64,000 bases of DNA from Claveliimonas intestinigallinarum (lineage in GTDB: Bacteria; Bacillota; Clostridia; Lachnospirales; Lachnospiraceae). Under the pieces are notes generated by a model. That model worked only from the letters and a program-made list of their open reading frames with translations. It was not told where the DNA came from and searched no databases. Below, piece by piece: positions 1 through 8,738 of the stretch (position 1 is its first letter; each line of letters begins with the position of its first letter). The DNA is taken from the NCBI GenBank assembly GCA_019115145.1, contig DXED01000043.1:32196-96195 (forward strand). The letters run 5' to 3'. Made by a program: the position numbers and the translations under genes.

Positions 1-1068
1 CACTATGAGTCCATCACTTCTCTTCTCAGGGAATACAACATCCCCATCCGGACTGAGCTCCTCACCGGATCCATGACCGCCAGGGAAAAGCGGGAGGCCT
101 ACCAGCGGATGGAGGACGGGACAGCACAGATCATCATCGGCACCCACGCCCTCATCCAGCAAAAGGCGGGCTACAAAAATCTGGCCCTGGTGGTCACGGA
201 CGAGCAGCACAGATTCGGGGTAAAGCAGCGGGAGATGCTGGCACAGAAGGGGCAGATGCCCCACATCCTTGTCATGAGCGCCACCCCCATTCCGCGGACG
301 CTGGCCATCATTCTGTACGGGGATCTGGACATCTCCGTCATCGACGAGCTGCCCTCTGACCGGCTGCCCATCAAGAACTGCGTGGTGGACACAGGCTACC
401 GGAAGACCGCTTACCGCTTTATAGAAAAGCAGGTGGAAGAAGGGCGCCAGTGCTACATTATCTGCCCCATGGTGGAGGAGAGCGAGCACCTGGAGGTGGA
501 AAATGTGACGGACTACGCCGCCATGCTGCAGGAGGAGCTGGGAGAGGGCATCACCGTGGACTACCTCCACGGGAAGATGAAACAGGCCCAGAAGGATGAG
601 ATCATGGAGCGGTTTGGCAGCGGCCAGATCCAGGTCCTCGTCTCCACCACAGTCATCGAGGTGGGTATCAACGTGCCCAACGCCACGGTCATGATGGTGG
701 AGAACGCGGAGCGCTTCGGACTGGCCCAGCTCCATCAGCTGCGGGGACGTGTGGGCCGTGGAAAATACCAGTCCTACTGCATTTTCATGACCGGCTCCCA
801 CGACGAGGAGACGAAGAAGCGGCTGGACATTTTAAACAAAAGCAACGACGGCTTCAAGATAGCGGATGAGGACCTGAAGCTGCGGGGACCTGGGGATCTG
901 TTCGGCATCCGCCAGAGCGGCCTGATGAACTTTAAGCTAGGGGATGTGTTCCAGGACGCACGGCTCCTTCAGATGGCGAACGAGGCCGTCTCTTCCCCGG
1001 AGGCCGCCGGCTCCGAATGGTTGAAAAAAATGGAAAAGCATGCAGGAAATACTAGTGTAATATTGTAA
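1..1068 (+). CDS. recG: ATP-dependent DNA helicase RecG (3' part, gene starts before the window)
   Basis: RecG is a superfamily 2 translocase that remodels stalled forks and Holliday junctions. The frame is open from base 1, so about 355 residues of a protein usually near 680 are present; the N-terminal wedge domain and Walker A lie outside. Visible motifs are the DEQH box (motif II), MSATPIPRTLA (motif III), STTVIEVGINVPNA (motif V) and QLRGRVGRG (motif VI), followed by the RGPGDLFG segment typical of RecG. It ends 63 bases before the spore protein gene. The family call is firm; nothing can be said of its promoter. Confidence 0.97.
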   Translation, partial: HYESITSLLREYNIPIRTELLTGSMTAREKREAYQRMEDGTAQIIIGTHALIQQKAGYKNLALVVTDEQHRFGVKQREMLAQKGQMPHILVMSATPIPRTLAIILYGDLDISVIDELPSDRLPIKNCVVDTGYRKTAYRFIEKQVEEGRQCYIICPMVEESEHLEVENVTDYAAMLQEELGEGITVDYLHGKMKQAQKDEIMERFGSGQIQVLVSTTVIEVGINVPNATVMMVENAERFGLAQLHQLRGRVGRGKYQSYCIFMTGSHDEETKKRLDILNKSNDGFKIADEDLKLRGPGDLFGIRQSGLMNFKLGDVFQDARLLQMANEAVSSPEAAGSEWLKKMEKHAGNTSVIL

Positions 1069-1131
1069 ATCCTCCATATACTATCGGTGTAACAACAAAA
1101 CAAAATGTTACAAAAAAGGAGGAGTATAAAA

Positions 1132-1338
1132 ATGACTAATCGTTCATCTAACAAAGCAGCAGTGCCTGAGGCAAAGGGCGCACTGGACAAATTCAAATAC
1201 GAGGTGGCAAGCGAGCTTGGCGTACCGCTCACAGACGGCTACAACGGCGACCTGACTTCCAGACAGAACGGCTCTGTTGGCGGATATATGGTAAAGAAGA
1301 TGATCGAGCAGCAGGAGAGACAGATGGCCGGAAAATAG
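1132..1338 (+). CDS. alpha/beta-type small acid-soluble spore protein
   Basis: A 68-residue protein of the SspA/SspB family, which coats spore DNA and protects it from UV and heat. The middle and C-terminal part carries the family pattern: KFKYEVASELGV, then GDLTSRQNGSVGG and MVKKMIEQQE. The GPR protease site region is expected in the EVASELGV segment. The start at 1132 is chosen because a strong AAAAAAGGAGGAG site lies just upstream; an in-frame ATG at 1105 precedes that site. It is monocistronic: a terminator hairpin follows. Its presence shows the organism is from a spore-forming lineage. Expression in the forespore is expected from family knowledge; no clear sigma-G promoter could be assigned. 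Confidence 0.95.
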   Translation: MTNRSSNKAAVPEAKGALDKFKYEVASELGVPLTDGYNGDLTSRQNGSVGGYMVKKMIEQQERQMAGK

Positions 1339-1412
1339 GCTGAAAATCCAGCTCAAAACGGTATCTGAAATAAAGTGTATCAATACCTGCGAAAATTCTG
1401 AAATATGAAACC

Positions 1413-1459
1413 GAAAAGCGTCCGGCAGATTGAAATAATATCTGTCGGGTGCTTTTTGT
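1413..1459 (+). terminator. Rho-independent terminator after the spore protein gene
   Basis: A stem of about 15 pairs (AAGCGTCCGGCAGAT against ATCTGTCGGGTGCTT, with G-U pairs) with a short AT loop is followed by a T-rich run at 1452-1459. It separates the spore gene from the rsmD promoter. Confidence 0.85.
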
Positions 1460-1468
1460 TTATTCCTG

Positions 1469-1498
1469 TTGACACAATTATGCACCAGTTAGTATAAT
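1469..1498 (+). promoter_or_regulatory. Sigma-A-type promoter of rsmD-coaD operon
   Basis: TTGACA at 1469-1474 and TATAAT at 1493-1498 are both perfect consensus, with an 18-base spacer. Transcription should start near 1505, inside the long palindrome at 1502-1532, and run into rsmD at 1558. Confidence 0.85.
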
Positions 1499-1501
1499 TT
1501 C

Positions 1502-1532
1502 AGACGTAATACTTTTTAAAAGTATTACGTCT
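1502..1532. promoter_or_regulatory. Perfect 15-bp inverted repeat at the transcription start (candidate operator)
   Basis: AGACGTAATACTTTT and its exact reverse complement are separated by one T. The repeat begins 4 bases after the -10 box, so it overlaps the predicted start site, the classic position for a repressor operator. There is no T-run after it, so it is not a terminator. It could also act as a 5' UTR stem. The cognate regulator is not identifiable from the window. Confidence 0.65.
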
Positions 1533-1557
1533 AAATGAAGTAAAAGGATGTGATTTC

Positions 1558-2127
1558 ATGCGTGTGATCGCCGGGACCGCGCGGAGCCTGCAGCTGAAAA
1601 CCCTGGACGGGCTTGACACCCGTCCCACAACGGACCGCATAAAGGAGACTCTCTTTAATATGCTGGCCCCCTACCTCTATGACTGTATTTTTCTGGATCT
1701 CTTTGCCGGCAGCGGCGGGATCGGCATCGAAGCCCTAAGCCGGGGCGCCATGGAGGCTGTATTCGTGGAGAAGAACCCAAAGGCCATGGCCTGCATCAAG
1801 GACAATCTGAAGCACACCCGCCTGGAGCGCAGGGCCCTCACCATCTCCTCTGACGTAATGACGGCCCTCTACCGCCTGGAGGGGGAGAAGCAGTTTGACT
1901 ATATTTTCATGGATCCACCCTACAACAGGGAGCTGGAAAAGCAGGTTCTCACCTACCTGTCAGAGTCCGACCTTCTGGCCCACCAGGGGGTGATCATCGT
2001 GGAGGCCTCCAGGGAGACTTCCTTCGACTATCTGGATGACCTGGGATTTCAGATCATAAAGGAGAAAGTGTACAAGACAAACAAGCACGTGTTCATAGAG
2101 CCGTCAGGGAGGAAAGAGATATGTTAA
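1558..2127 (+). CDS. rsmD: 16S rRNA (guanine(966)-N2)-methyltransferase RsmD
   Basis: 189 residues, the usual size for RsmD, which methylates G966 of 16S rRNA using S-adenosylmethionine. The SAM-binding loop is LDLFAGSGGIGIEALSRGA (about residues 47-65) and the catalytic DPPY motif reads FMDPPYN near residue 122. The N-terminal MRVIAGTARSLQL and RPTTDRIKETLFN stretches are also typical. It overlaps coaD by 7 bases, so the two are probably translationally coupled; the rsmD-coaD-ylbJ neighbourhood matches the Bacillus ylbH-ylbI-ylbJ order, except that ylbJ here is convergent. Confidence 0.95.
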   Translation: MRVIAGTARSLQLKTLDGLDTRPTTDRIKETLFNMLAPYLYDCIFLDLFAGSGGIGIEALSRGAMEAVFVEKNPKAMACIKDNLKHTRLERRALTISSDVMTALYRLEGEKQFDYIFMDPPYNRELEKQVLTYLSESDLLAHQGVIIVEASRETSFDYLDDLGFQIIKEKVYKTNKHVFIEPSGRKEIC

Positions 2128-2618
2128 GAGCGGTTTATCCGGGCAGCTTTGACCCGGTCACATTCGGCCATCTGGACATCATAACCAGATCCGCGAAACT
2201 GGTGGACGAATTAATCGTCGGAGTATTGGTAAATAACGCAAAAAGTCCGTTGTTTTCCGTAGAAGAACGTGTTAAAATACTAGAGAAAACAGTGGAAAAT
2301 ATTCCAAATGTAAAAGTCATTCCATTTGAGGGACTGCTGGTAGAATTTGTGAGAAAAATGGAAGCGCAGATGGTAGTAAGGGGACTTCGTGCCATTACCG
2401 ATTTCGAGTACGAGCTCCAGATGGCCCAGACCAACCACAAGCTGGAGCCGGAGCTGGAGACGATCTTCCTGACCACCAGCCTGGAGTATTCTTACCTGAG
2501 CTCCAGCACAGTGAAGGAAGTGGCCGCTTTCGGGGGAGACATCTCACAGTTTGTGCCTCATATCGTGATAGAGCGGATGCAGGAAAAAATGGATAAAAAA
2601 GGAGAGTGTAAATTATGA
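2121..2618 (+). CDS. coaD: Phosphopantetheine adenylyltransferase
   Basis: 165 residues; converts 4'-phosphopantetheine and ATP to dephospho-CoA, the fourth step of coenzyme A synthesis. The nucleotidyltransferase signature YPGSFDPVTFGHLDII is at residues 5-20, including the TxGH nucleotide-binding motif, and the C-terminal SYLSSSTVKEVAAFGGD segment with the ISSTxVR-like motif is intact. It starts inside the end of rsmD and its stop overlaps the next start (ATGA), so the three genes form one unit. Confidence 0.96.
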   Translation: MLRAVYPGSFDPVTFGHLDIITRSAKLVDELIVGVLVNNAKSPLFSVEERVKILEKTVENIPNVKVIPFEGLLVEFVRKMEAQMVVRGLRAITDFEYELQMAQTNHKLEPELETIFLTTSLEYSYLSSSTVKEVAAFGGDISQFVPHIVIERMQEKMDKKGECKL

Positions 2619-3241
2619 GCAGCCGTATTGAACAGATTATCGAAGAGATCGAGGAGTACATCGACAGTTGCAAATTTCAGCCTCTGTCCACCACTAAGAT
2701 CATTGTAAACAAGGATCAGATAGACGAGCTTCTCCGCGAACTCCGCATGAAGACTCCGGACGAGATCAAGCGCTATCAGAAGATCATTGCAAATAAAGAT
2801 GCCATCCTGGCCGACGCCCAGGCAAAGGCTGACAGCATGCTCCAGGAGGCCCAGATTCAGACATCCGAGCTGGTCAGCGAGCACGAGATCATGCAGCAGG
2901 CCTACGCCCAGGCAAATGAGATCGTCACCGCCGCCACAGAGCAGGCTCAGCAGATACTGGACAATGCCACAAACGATGCCAACGACATCCGCATCGGCGC
3001 CATGCAGTACACAGACGACCTGCTGGCAAACGCGGAGAGTATCATCGGCCACACGCTGGACAGCTACACTACCAAATACGACGGACTTGTCAACTCCCTC
3101 CAGGAGTGCTACGACATGGTCCGCAACAACCGCTCTGAGCTGGAGATCCCGGATCAGTCCTCAAGAGGGCTGGAGGCTGAGTACGGCACTCCCGAGGAGC
3201 CGGAGGAGGACTACGAAGAGGACGATATAGAGCTGGAGTAG
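2615..3241 (+). CDS. Coiled-coil protein, DivIVA/ATPase-subunit-like, unknown role
   Basis: 208 residues, strongly helical. Residues about 60-155 form a long Ala/Gln/Glu-rich coiled coil (for example AILADAQAKADSMLQEAQIQ), and the last 40 residues are very acidic (EEPEEDYEEDDIELE). Such proteins are often labelled V-type ATPase subunit H-like or DivIVA-like because of the coiled coil only; no catalytic motif is seen. It is translationally coupled to coaD through an ATGA overlap, and position after coaD is common in Clostridia (recalled, not checked). It ends 7 bases from the stop of the convergent ylbJ. Confidence 0.7.
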   Translation: MSSRIEQIIEEIEEYIDSCKFQPLSTTKIIVNKDQIDELLRELRMKTPDEIKRYQKIIANKDAILADAQAKADSMLQEAQIQTSELVSEHEIMQQAYAQANEIVTAATEQAQQILDNATNDANDIRIGAMQYTDDLLANAESIIGHTLDSYTTKYDGLVNSLQECYDMVRNNRSELEIPDQSSRGLEAEYGTPEEPEEDYEEDDIELE

Positions 3242-3248
3242 GCAAAGC

Positions 3249-4211
3249 CTACAGCAGCCCCCTTTCGGATACATAGAGAAAGACAGCGCACATACAGCTG
3301 GTCACCCCTGCGGTGGCCAGCTTTTCTGTCAGATAGGCGGAAATTCTCAGTCCTGTCCCCTGGATCATGCTGTAGGTCTGGGCGGACGCGCAGAAGCCTC
3401 CGAAGGAGGTGAGGGCCATGACCAGTACCCACCGCAGAGGGAAGGATACCTGGAGAGCAGCCAGCATGGGAACGCCCGCCGTGATCTCCAGAAAAGAAAA
3501 GAGGCACACTGACAGGGAACCTCCGGCCCCCGGGAGCAGGAAAGCCAGCTCCGTGAAGACGGAAAAAAGCATAATGTACCCTCCCACCCTTGTGATGGAG
3601 TCAAAGCTGTCCATAATACAGGCGTCCAGCACGTCGAAGGAGAAGGGCGCGCTCCTGGCGCCGGGAGGGCTTTTGAATTTTCCCCGCCGGTCCAGGCCCG
3701 GCGCCCATCTCCCCCGGAATATCCTGTAAAAGACGCGGCTGCACAGGAGAGGGGAGAGAAGGAGGATGGCCACCGAAGGGACAAACAGAGCCTGCTTACC
3801 GATGTTCTGCATGACCACATAGCTGACGATGAACATAGGGCTTGTGTTGTTGCAAAAGGACAGAAGATAGGCAGCCTCCTCCCGGCAGATTTTCCCCTCC
3901 CGCAGAAGATCCGCCGTCACTTTGGCGCCCATAGGGTAGCCGCACAGGAAACCGGCTATAACCGCAAAGGCCCCGCAGTCCGACACCTTCAGCGCCCTGC
4001 CCAGAAGCCCTCCTGCCAGCCGGGAGATACAGTGGACTGCATTGGTCCGAACCATCAGGTTGGCGGCGATCATAAAGGGGAGAAGAGTGGGAAGGACAGT
4101 CTGAAACCAAAGCAGGATCCCCTGGCTTGCCCCCCTGAACACAGGGCCCGGAAAGAGGAGCATAATAAAGAAAAATACTATGACGGCCAGCGTGAAGAGA
4201 CGGCGTTTCAT
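3249..4211 (-). CDS. ylbJ: Sporulation integral membrane protein YlbJ
   Basis: 320 residues with about 8 hydrophobic segments and a nucleoside-recognition (Gate) domain. Recognisable blocks are LPTLLPFMIAANLMVR, FLCGYPMGAKV and LLSFCNNTSPMFIVSYV, the last being a hallmark of YlbJ. In Bacillus, YlbJ is needed for normal spore coat or heat resistance; transport of a small solute has been proposed. The start has GAGGTG 7 bases upstream. It is convergent with the coiled-coil gene, with only 7 bases between, and no strong shared terminator is visible. Middle-domain residues 160-190 are less conserved-looking. Confidence 0.88.
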   Translation of the reverse strand: MKRRLFTLAVIVFFFIMLLFPGPVFRGASQGILLWFQTVLPTLLPFMIAANLMVRTNAVHCISRLAGGLLGRALKVSDCGAFAVIAGFLCGYPMGAKVTADLLREGKICREEAAYLLSFCNNTSPMFIVSYVVMQNIGKQALFVPSVAILLLSPLLCSRVFYRIFRGRWAPGLDRRGKFKSPPGARSAPFSFDVLDACIMDSFDSITRVGGYIMLFSVFTELAFLLPGAGGSLSVCLFSFLEITAGVPMLAALQVSFPLRWVLVMALTSFGGFCASAQTYSMIQGTGLRISAYLTEKLATAGVTSCMCAVFLYVSERGLL

Positions 4212-4340
4212 GGACAGGCACCTCGGCTTTTCCGGAAGGATCTGGTTTATTTTATGGCGCGGCTTGCTTTTTTATGTATTCCGTGACACAATAGAGAAAG
4301 ACGAATTTACATTCAAATCACACATAAAGGAGATAAGACA

Positions 4341-5789
4341 ATGGCAGTACTTGACAACCTGGAACCAAAGGCAGTCTTTCATTTTTTTGAGGAGCTGTGC
4401 AGCATCCCTCACGGCACATTTGACACAAAGCGGATCAGCGACTACTGCGTCCGCTTCGCAAAGGAGCGTGGACTGGAGGTGCTCCAGGACGAGGCGAACA
4501 ATGTGATCATCCGGAAAAGCGGGACAGAGGGCTATGAAGGAAGCAACCCGGTGATCATCCAGGGCCACCTGGACATGGTCTGCGACAAGACCGAGGACTC
4601 AGACCACGACTTTACAAAGGACGGGCTGGATCTGTATACGGAGGAGGGCTTTGTAAAAGCCAGGAACACTACCCTGGGAGGCGATGACGGAATTGCCATC
4701 GCCATGGCTCTGGCTCTCCTGGACAGCAAGGATATTCCCCACCCGCCCCTGGAGGCTCTCTTTACGACAGACGAGGAGACCGGCATGGGAGGGGCTATGG
4801 CCGCGGACCTGACCCTCTTGAAGGGCACAAAGCTGATCAATATCGACTCGGAGGAGGAGGGCTATCTGACCTGCGGATGCGCCGGCGGCATCACCTGCCG
4901 CACCTCCTTTTCCCTTGATCCACAGCCGGATAAAGGCCTGGCTGTAAAGCTGCGGATTTCCGGGCTGAAGGGAGGGCACTCCGGGGCGGAGATCCACATG
5001 CAAAAGGGCAACGCCCTGAAGCTGATGGGACAGCTCCTCCACAGGCTGAACAGAGACGCCGGCCTGCGCCTTGTAAGCCTGGAGGGCGGCAGCAAGGAGA
5101 ACGTCATTGCCATGGACTGTACCGCCACCCTTCTGGTAGCTGAGGGCGGCCTGGAGAAGCTTGAAAAAGAAGCGCAGGCCATGAAGGAGACCTGGGACGT
5201 GGAATTTATGGGGGATGAGCCGGGGCTGAAGGTGACTGTGGAGGGAGCCCAAGGGCAGGAGCTCTCCGCCGCCTCGCCGGAGCGGACCACTCAGATCATC
5301 GACTATCTCTATCTTATGCCCAACGGCCCCCAGGCCTACAGCCGGGGACTGGAGGGACTTGTAGAGACCTCCCTCAACCCAGGCGTGGCCTCCATGAAGG
5401 GGGATATCCTCACCATTCACGCCCTCGTGCGCAGCTCCGTGGACAGCAAGAAAGAAGCGCTGGCGGACAGGCTTCGGACTCTGGCGGCTCTGTGCGGCGG
5501 CGACTTCACGGCGGACAGCGATTACCCGGGGTGGATGTACAAGGAGCACTCGCCTCTGCGTGAGATCATGGTAGATACCTACAGGCAGATGTACGGGGAG
5601 GATCCCAAGGTCATCACCATCCACGCCGGACTGGAGTGCGGTCTCTTCCTCGGCAAACGCCCGGACCTTGACTGCGTTTCCTTCGGGCCGGACATTCCGG
5701 ACGTTCACTCCGTCCGGGAGAGACTGGACATCGCGTCCACAAAAAGATGCTACGACTACCTGAAGGCAGTCCTGGCAAAATGCAGATAG
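4341..5789 (+). CDS. pepD: Aminoacyl-histidine dipeptidase (peptidase D, M20C family)
   Basis: 482 residues, the usual size for PepD/carnosinase-like Zn metallopeptidases that cleave Xaa-His dipeptides. Metal-site blocks are visible: GHLDMVCDK (about residue 75), GGDDGIAIAMALALLD (about 115), TTDEETGMGGA (about 145, with the catalytic Glu) and INIDSEEEG. The C-terminal HAGLECGLF block carries the last metal ligand. The start has AAGGAGATAAGACA upstream. It is transcribed alone or with the following M23 gene, 56 bases away; it diverges from ylbJ. Confidence 0.95.
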   Translation: MAVLDNLEPKAVFHFFEELCSIPHGTFDTKRISDYCVRFAKERGLEVLQDEANNVIIRKSGTEGYEGSNPVIIQGHLDMVCDKTEDSDHDFTKDGLDLYTEEGFVKARNTTLGGDDGIAIAMALALLDSKDIPHPPLEALFTTDEETGMGGAMAADLTLLKGTKLINIDSEEEGYLTCGCAGGITCRTSFSLDPQPDKGLAVKLRISGLKGGHSGAEIHMQKGNALKLMGQLLHRLNRDAGLRLVSLEGGSKENVIAMDCTATLLVAEGGLEKLEKEAQAMKETWDVEFMGDEPGLKVTVEGAQGQELSAASPERTTQIIDYLYLMPNGPQAYSRGLEGLVETSLNPGVASMKGDILTIHALVRSSVDSKKEALADRLRTLAALCGGDFTADSDYPGWMYKEHSPLREIMVDTYRQMYGEDPKVITIHAGLECGLFLGKRPDLDCVSFGPDIPDVHSVRERLDIASTKRCYDYLKAVLAKCR

Positions 5790-5845
5790 GCAGCTACTAA
5801 AATACATACGGCCAGTCATATAGTAATACAAAAAGGAGTTTTGCG

Positions 5846-6559
5846 TTGAGACAAATAAGAGCCGAACGGCTGCTCCTTCTTGTATTACTATTTTCTTTTT
5901 TCTGCACTCTGGGCGCCCGGTGCCTGCTGGAGACAGGACGGCAGAACACCCTGGCCGGCAGGAGGATCTCCTCGCCATCCTACAGGCAGGATTTCTTTTC
6001 CCCTCAAATGCAAAAGGACAGGAAGCTGCTCTCAGAGGAGTGCCGCACCTTCCTGCGGCAGGTGGAGGAGGACAGCGTGTATTTTCCTGTGCCCGCGTCC
6101 TCCCTGGATCCCTCCCTTTCTGTATCCTATGTGAATTCCTGGATGTACGAACGAAATTACAAGGAGAAGAGCAGTCATGAGGGGACAGACATCATGGCTG
6201 CCAGAAACGAGCGGGGGCTCTATCCCATTGTCAGTATATCTGATGGGACTGTCACCAATCTTGGCTGGCTGGAGCTGGGCGGGTGGCGGATCGGCATCAC
6301 CTCGCCTCACGGTGTCTACTACTACTATGCCCACCTGGACTCCTATGCGGGCATCAAGGAGGGGGATACCGTGAAGGCGGGACAGCTCCTGGGCTTTATG
6401 GGGGACTCCGGGTATGGCCCCGAGGGGACGAAGGGGGAGTTCGACGTGCACCTCCACCTGGGCATCTACTCCTGGGGGACGGGGGAGGAGATCAGCGTCA
6501 ACCCCTACTATCTGCTGCGGTCCCTGGAGAGCAGCAGGCTGAAATACCAATATTCTTAG
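5846..6559 (+). CDS. M23 family (LytM-type) metallopeptidase, membrane-anchored
   Basis: 237 residues starting at a TTG with AAAAAGGAG upstream; no ATG gives a better fit. An N-terminal hydrophobic anchor (LLLLVLLFSFFCTLGA, residues 9-24) places it outside the membrane. The M23 fold covers residues about 110-225: SHEGTDIMA supplies the first His/Asp ligands, and HLHLGIYSW the last His pair, with YYYYAHLD between. It likely cuts peptidoglycan peptide cross-links. The organism is a spore former, so a SpoIIQ- or spore-germination-like role is possible, but the sequence does not decide this. Confidence 0.88.
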   Translation: MRQIRAERLLLLVLLFSFFCTLGARCLLETGRQNTLAGRRISSPSYRQDFFSPQMQKDRKLLSEECRTFLRQVEEDSVYFPVPASSLDPSLSVSYVNSWMYERNYKEKSSHEGTDIMAARNERGLYPIVSISDGTVTNLGWLELGGWRIGITSPHGVYYYYAHLDSYAGIKEGDTVKAGQLLGFMGDSGYGPEGTKGEFDVHLHLGIYSWGTGEEISVNPYYLLRSLESSRLKYQYS

Positions 6560-6627
6560 CTGGTGTAATCCGCCCATCTGTGTTATACTTTATCAGATGA
6601 CTACGAGACAAAAAACGGAGGAAAAAC

Positions 6628-8022
6628 ATGAATCTCCCATCTGAGTTTGAAGAGAAAATGCAGCGCCTTCTGGGCGATGAATTCCCATCCTATATAGCCT
6701 GCTACGACGAACCCCGGTATTACGGGCTCCGGGTCAACACAAAGAAAATATCCGTAGAGGATTTCCGGCGGATCTGCCCCTTTGAGATCCGGCAGGTGCC
6801 CTGGATCGAAAACGGCTTTTACTACAACGGGGAGGAGGTGTCTCCGGCACGCCATCCCTACTATTTCGCCGGCCTCTACTACCTCCAGGAGCCAAGCGCC
6901 ATGACCCCTGCCAGCCGTCTCCCGGTGGAGCCAGGGGACAGAGTACTGGACCTGTGCGCAGCCCCGGGCGGCAAGGCTACGGAGCTGGGGGCCAAGCTCC
7001 GGGGAAGGGGCCTTCTGGCGGCCAACGACATCAGCAGCTCCCGGGCCAAGGGGCTCCTAAAGAACATTGAGCTCTTCGGCATCGGAAACGTCCTTGTGTC
7101 CAGCGAGGAGCCGGGACGCCTGGCGGAATTTTTTCCAGAATTCTTTGACAAGATCCTTATTGACGCCCCCTGCTCCGGGGAGGGGATGTTCCGCAAGGAC
7201 AAAAAGATGGTAAAGGCGTGGGAGGAGCACGGCCCCGCCTTTTTCTCAAAGATACAGAAGAATATCATCCTGCAGGCAGCCTCCATGCTGCGGGAGGGGG
7301 GCATGATGCTCTATTCCACCTGCACCTTTGACCCGTCGGAGAACGAGGAGGTCATTGCCCACCTCTTAAGAGAGAGGCCGGAATTTCACGTCTGCCCCAT
7401 AGAGCCCTACCAGGGCTTTGCCCCCGGAAGACCGGAGCTGGCAAAAGGGGCGGATCCCTCTCTGGCTGACACGGTTCGCATCTTCCCCCACAGGATGCAC
7501 GGGGAAGGGCATTTCCTGGCCCTCCTCCAGAAGGGGGAGCAGGCTCCGAAAAAAGGCAGTGAAGGGAAGGAGCCACCCAGACGGAGGAGCAGAAGGCTGC
7601 CGGAGGAGCTGGAAAAGTTTTTAGAGAAACTTAAGATAGATTTAAGTCCGGACAGACTGGATATTCACGGCGAAAGGGTTTATTATATGCCAGAAGGGCT
7701 TTCCGATATCCGGGGACTTCGCTTCCTGCGGACAGGCCTTCTCCTGGGCGAACTCAAGAAGAACCGCTTCGAGCCCAGCCAGGCTCTGGCCATGGCGCTC
7801 CGGGCGGAGGAGTTTGACCAGGTTATCAGCCTCCCCTGCAGCGACGAGCGGGTGATCCGCTACCTGAAGGGGGAGACCCTGGATGTGGAAGACCAGACCT
7901 CCACAGCGCAGAAGGGCTGGCATCTCTTCTGCGTGGACGGCTATCCGCTTGGATGGGGAAAGCTGTCCGGAGGAACACTCAAGAACAAATATCTGCCAGG
8001 CTGGAGATGGCAGTCCCTATGA
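6628..8022 (+). CDS. RsmF/RsmB-type 16S rRNA m5C methyltransferase (NOL1/NOP2/Sun family)
   Basis: 464 residues. The SAM-binding motif LDLCAAPGGKATELG begins near residue 107, and the two catalytic cysteines of m5C enzymes are present in DAPCSGEGMF (about 182) and YSTCTFDPSENEEV (about 232). The C-terminal 140 residues match the RsmF-type RNA-binding extension and end with LKNKYLPGWRW. A basic linker (PPRRRSRRLPEEL) joins the two parts. It overlaps the next gene by four bases (ATGA) and so heads a run of RNA-modification genes. Confidence 0.92.
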   Translation: MNLPSEFEEKMQRLLGDEFPSYIACYDEPRYYGLRVNTKKISVEDFRRICPFEIRQVPWIENGFYYNGEEVSPARHPYYFAGLYYLQEPSAMTPASRLPVEPGDRVLDLCAAPGGKATELGAKLRGRGLLAANDISSSRAKGLLKNIELFGIGNVLVSSEEPGRLAEFFPEFFDKILIDAPCSGEGMFRKDKKMVKAWEEHGPAFFSKIQKNIILQAASMLREGGMMLYSTCTFDPSENEEVIAHLLRERPEFHVCPIEPYQGFAPGRPELAKGADPSLADTVRIFPHRMHGEGHFLALLQKGEQAPKKGSEGKEPPRRRSRRLPEELEKFLEKLKIDLSPDRLDIHGERVYYMPEGLSDIRGLRFLRTGLLLGELKKNRFEPSQALAMALRAEEFDQVISLPCSDERVIRYLKGETLDVEDQTSTAQKGWHLFCVDGYPLGWGKLSGGTLKNKYLPGWRWQSL

Positions 8023-8738
8023 TAAGATTAGATAAATACCTGGCTGACATGGGTGAGGGCACCCGCCAGGAGGTAAAAAAACAGATCCGCAGAGGGGCTG
8101 TCACCGTCAACGGCGAGACGGTCCGCTCCCCGGAGCGCAAGGTGAGCGAAGGAGACCAGGTCTGCCTGGACGGAATAGAGGTCACCTATGCAAAAATGGA
8201 GTATTATATGCTCAACAAGCCGGGCGGTGTCGTCTCCGCCACGGAGGACAAAAGGGACAGGACTGTCCTGGACCTGATACAGGATAAGAAGAGAAAGGAT
8301 CTCTTCCCTGTAGGACGCCTTGACAGGGATACGGAGGGGCTTCTCCTCATCACAAACGACGGGGAGCTGTCCCACCGCCTCCTGTCCCCCAGACGCCATG
8401 TGGATAAGACCTACTACGCGGAGGTGGACGGCCGCGCGACAGAGCAGACAAAGAAAGCCTTCCGGGAGGGAGTGGACATCGGGACCAGGGAGGAGCCTCT
8501 TGTCACTATGCCCGCCGATCTGGAAATCCTGGAGGCGGGGCGGGACCTGTCCCGTGTGCGCCTCACCATACGGGAGGGCAAGTTCCACCAGGTCAAGAGG
8601 ATGTTCCACGCGCAGGGCATGGAGGTAGTCTACCTGAAGCGGGAGTCCATGGGGCCACTTAGGCTGGATGAAAGCCTGAAACCGGGAGAGTACCGGCCCC
8701 TCACCGAGGAAGAGATCAAGAGGTTGAAAGAAGAATGA
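8019..8738 (+). CDS. Pseudouridine synthase, RsuA/RluB family
   Basis: 239 residues. An S4 RNA-binding domain is at the N-terminus (IRLDKYLADMG, then GAVTVNG), followed by the catalytic domain with the active Asp in GRLDRDTEGLLLITNDGEL (about residue 102). The size and lack of extensions fit RsuA (16S U516) better than RluB, but the target is not certain. The start at 8019 is chosen because it overlaps the preceding stop as ATGA and aligns with S4 starts; an upstream in-frame ATG at 7953 would lie deep inside the previous gene. Its stop in turn overlaps the next start. Confidence 0.92.
   Translation: MIRLDKYLADMGEGTRQEVKKQIRRGAVTVNGETVRSPERKVSEGDQVCLDGIEVTYAKMEYYMLNKPGGVVSATEDKRDRTVLDLIQDKKRKDLFPVGRLDRDTEGLLLITNDGELSHRLLSPRRHVDKTYYAEVDGRATEQTKKAFREGVDIGTREEPLVTMPADLEILEAGRDLSRVRLTIREGKFHQVKRMFHAQGMEVVYLKRESMGPLRLDESLKPGEYRPLTEEEIKRLKEE

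Noticed and set aside
1050..1131. A sigma-G promoter for the spore protein gene
   Set aside because: TATACTA-like sequence exists near 1077, but no matching -35 at the right spacing was found.
4599..5978. A 459-codon minus-strand frame opposite pepD
   Set aside because: No start signal and no motif; pepD on the other strand is complete.
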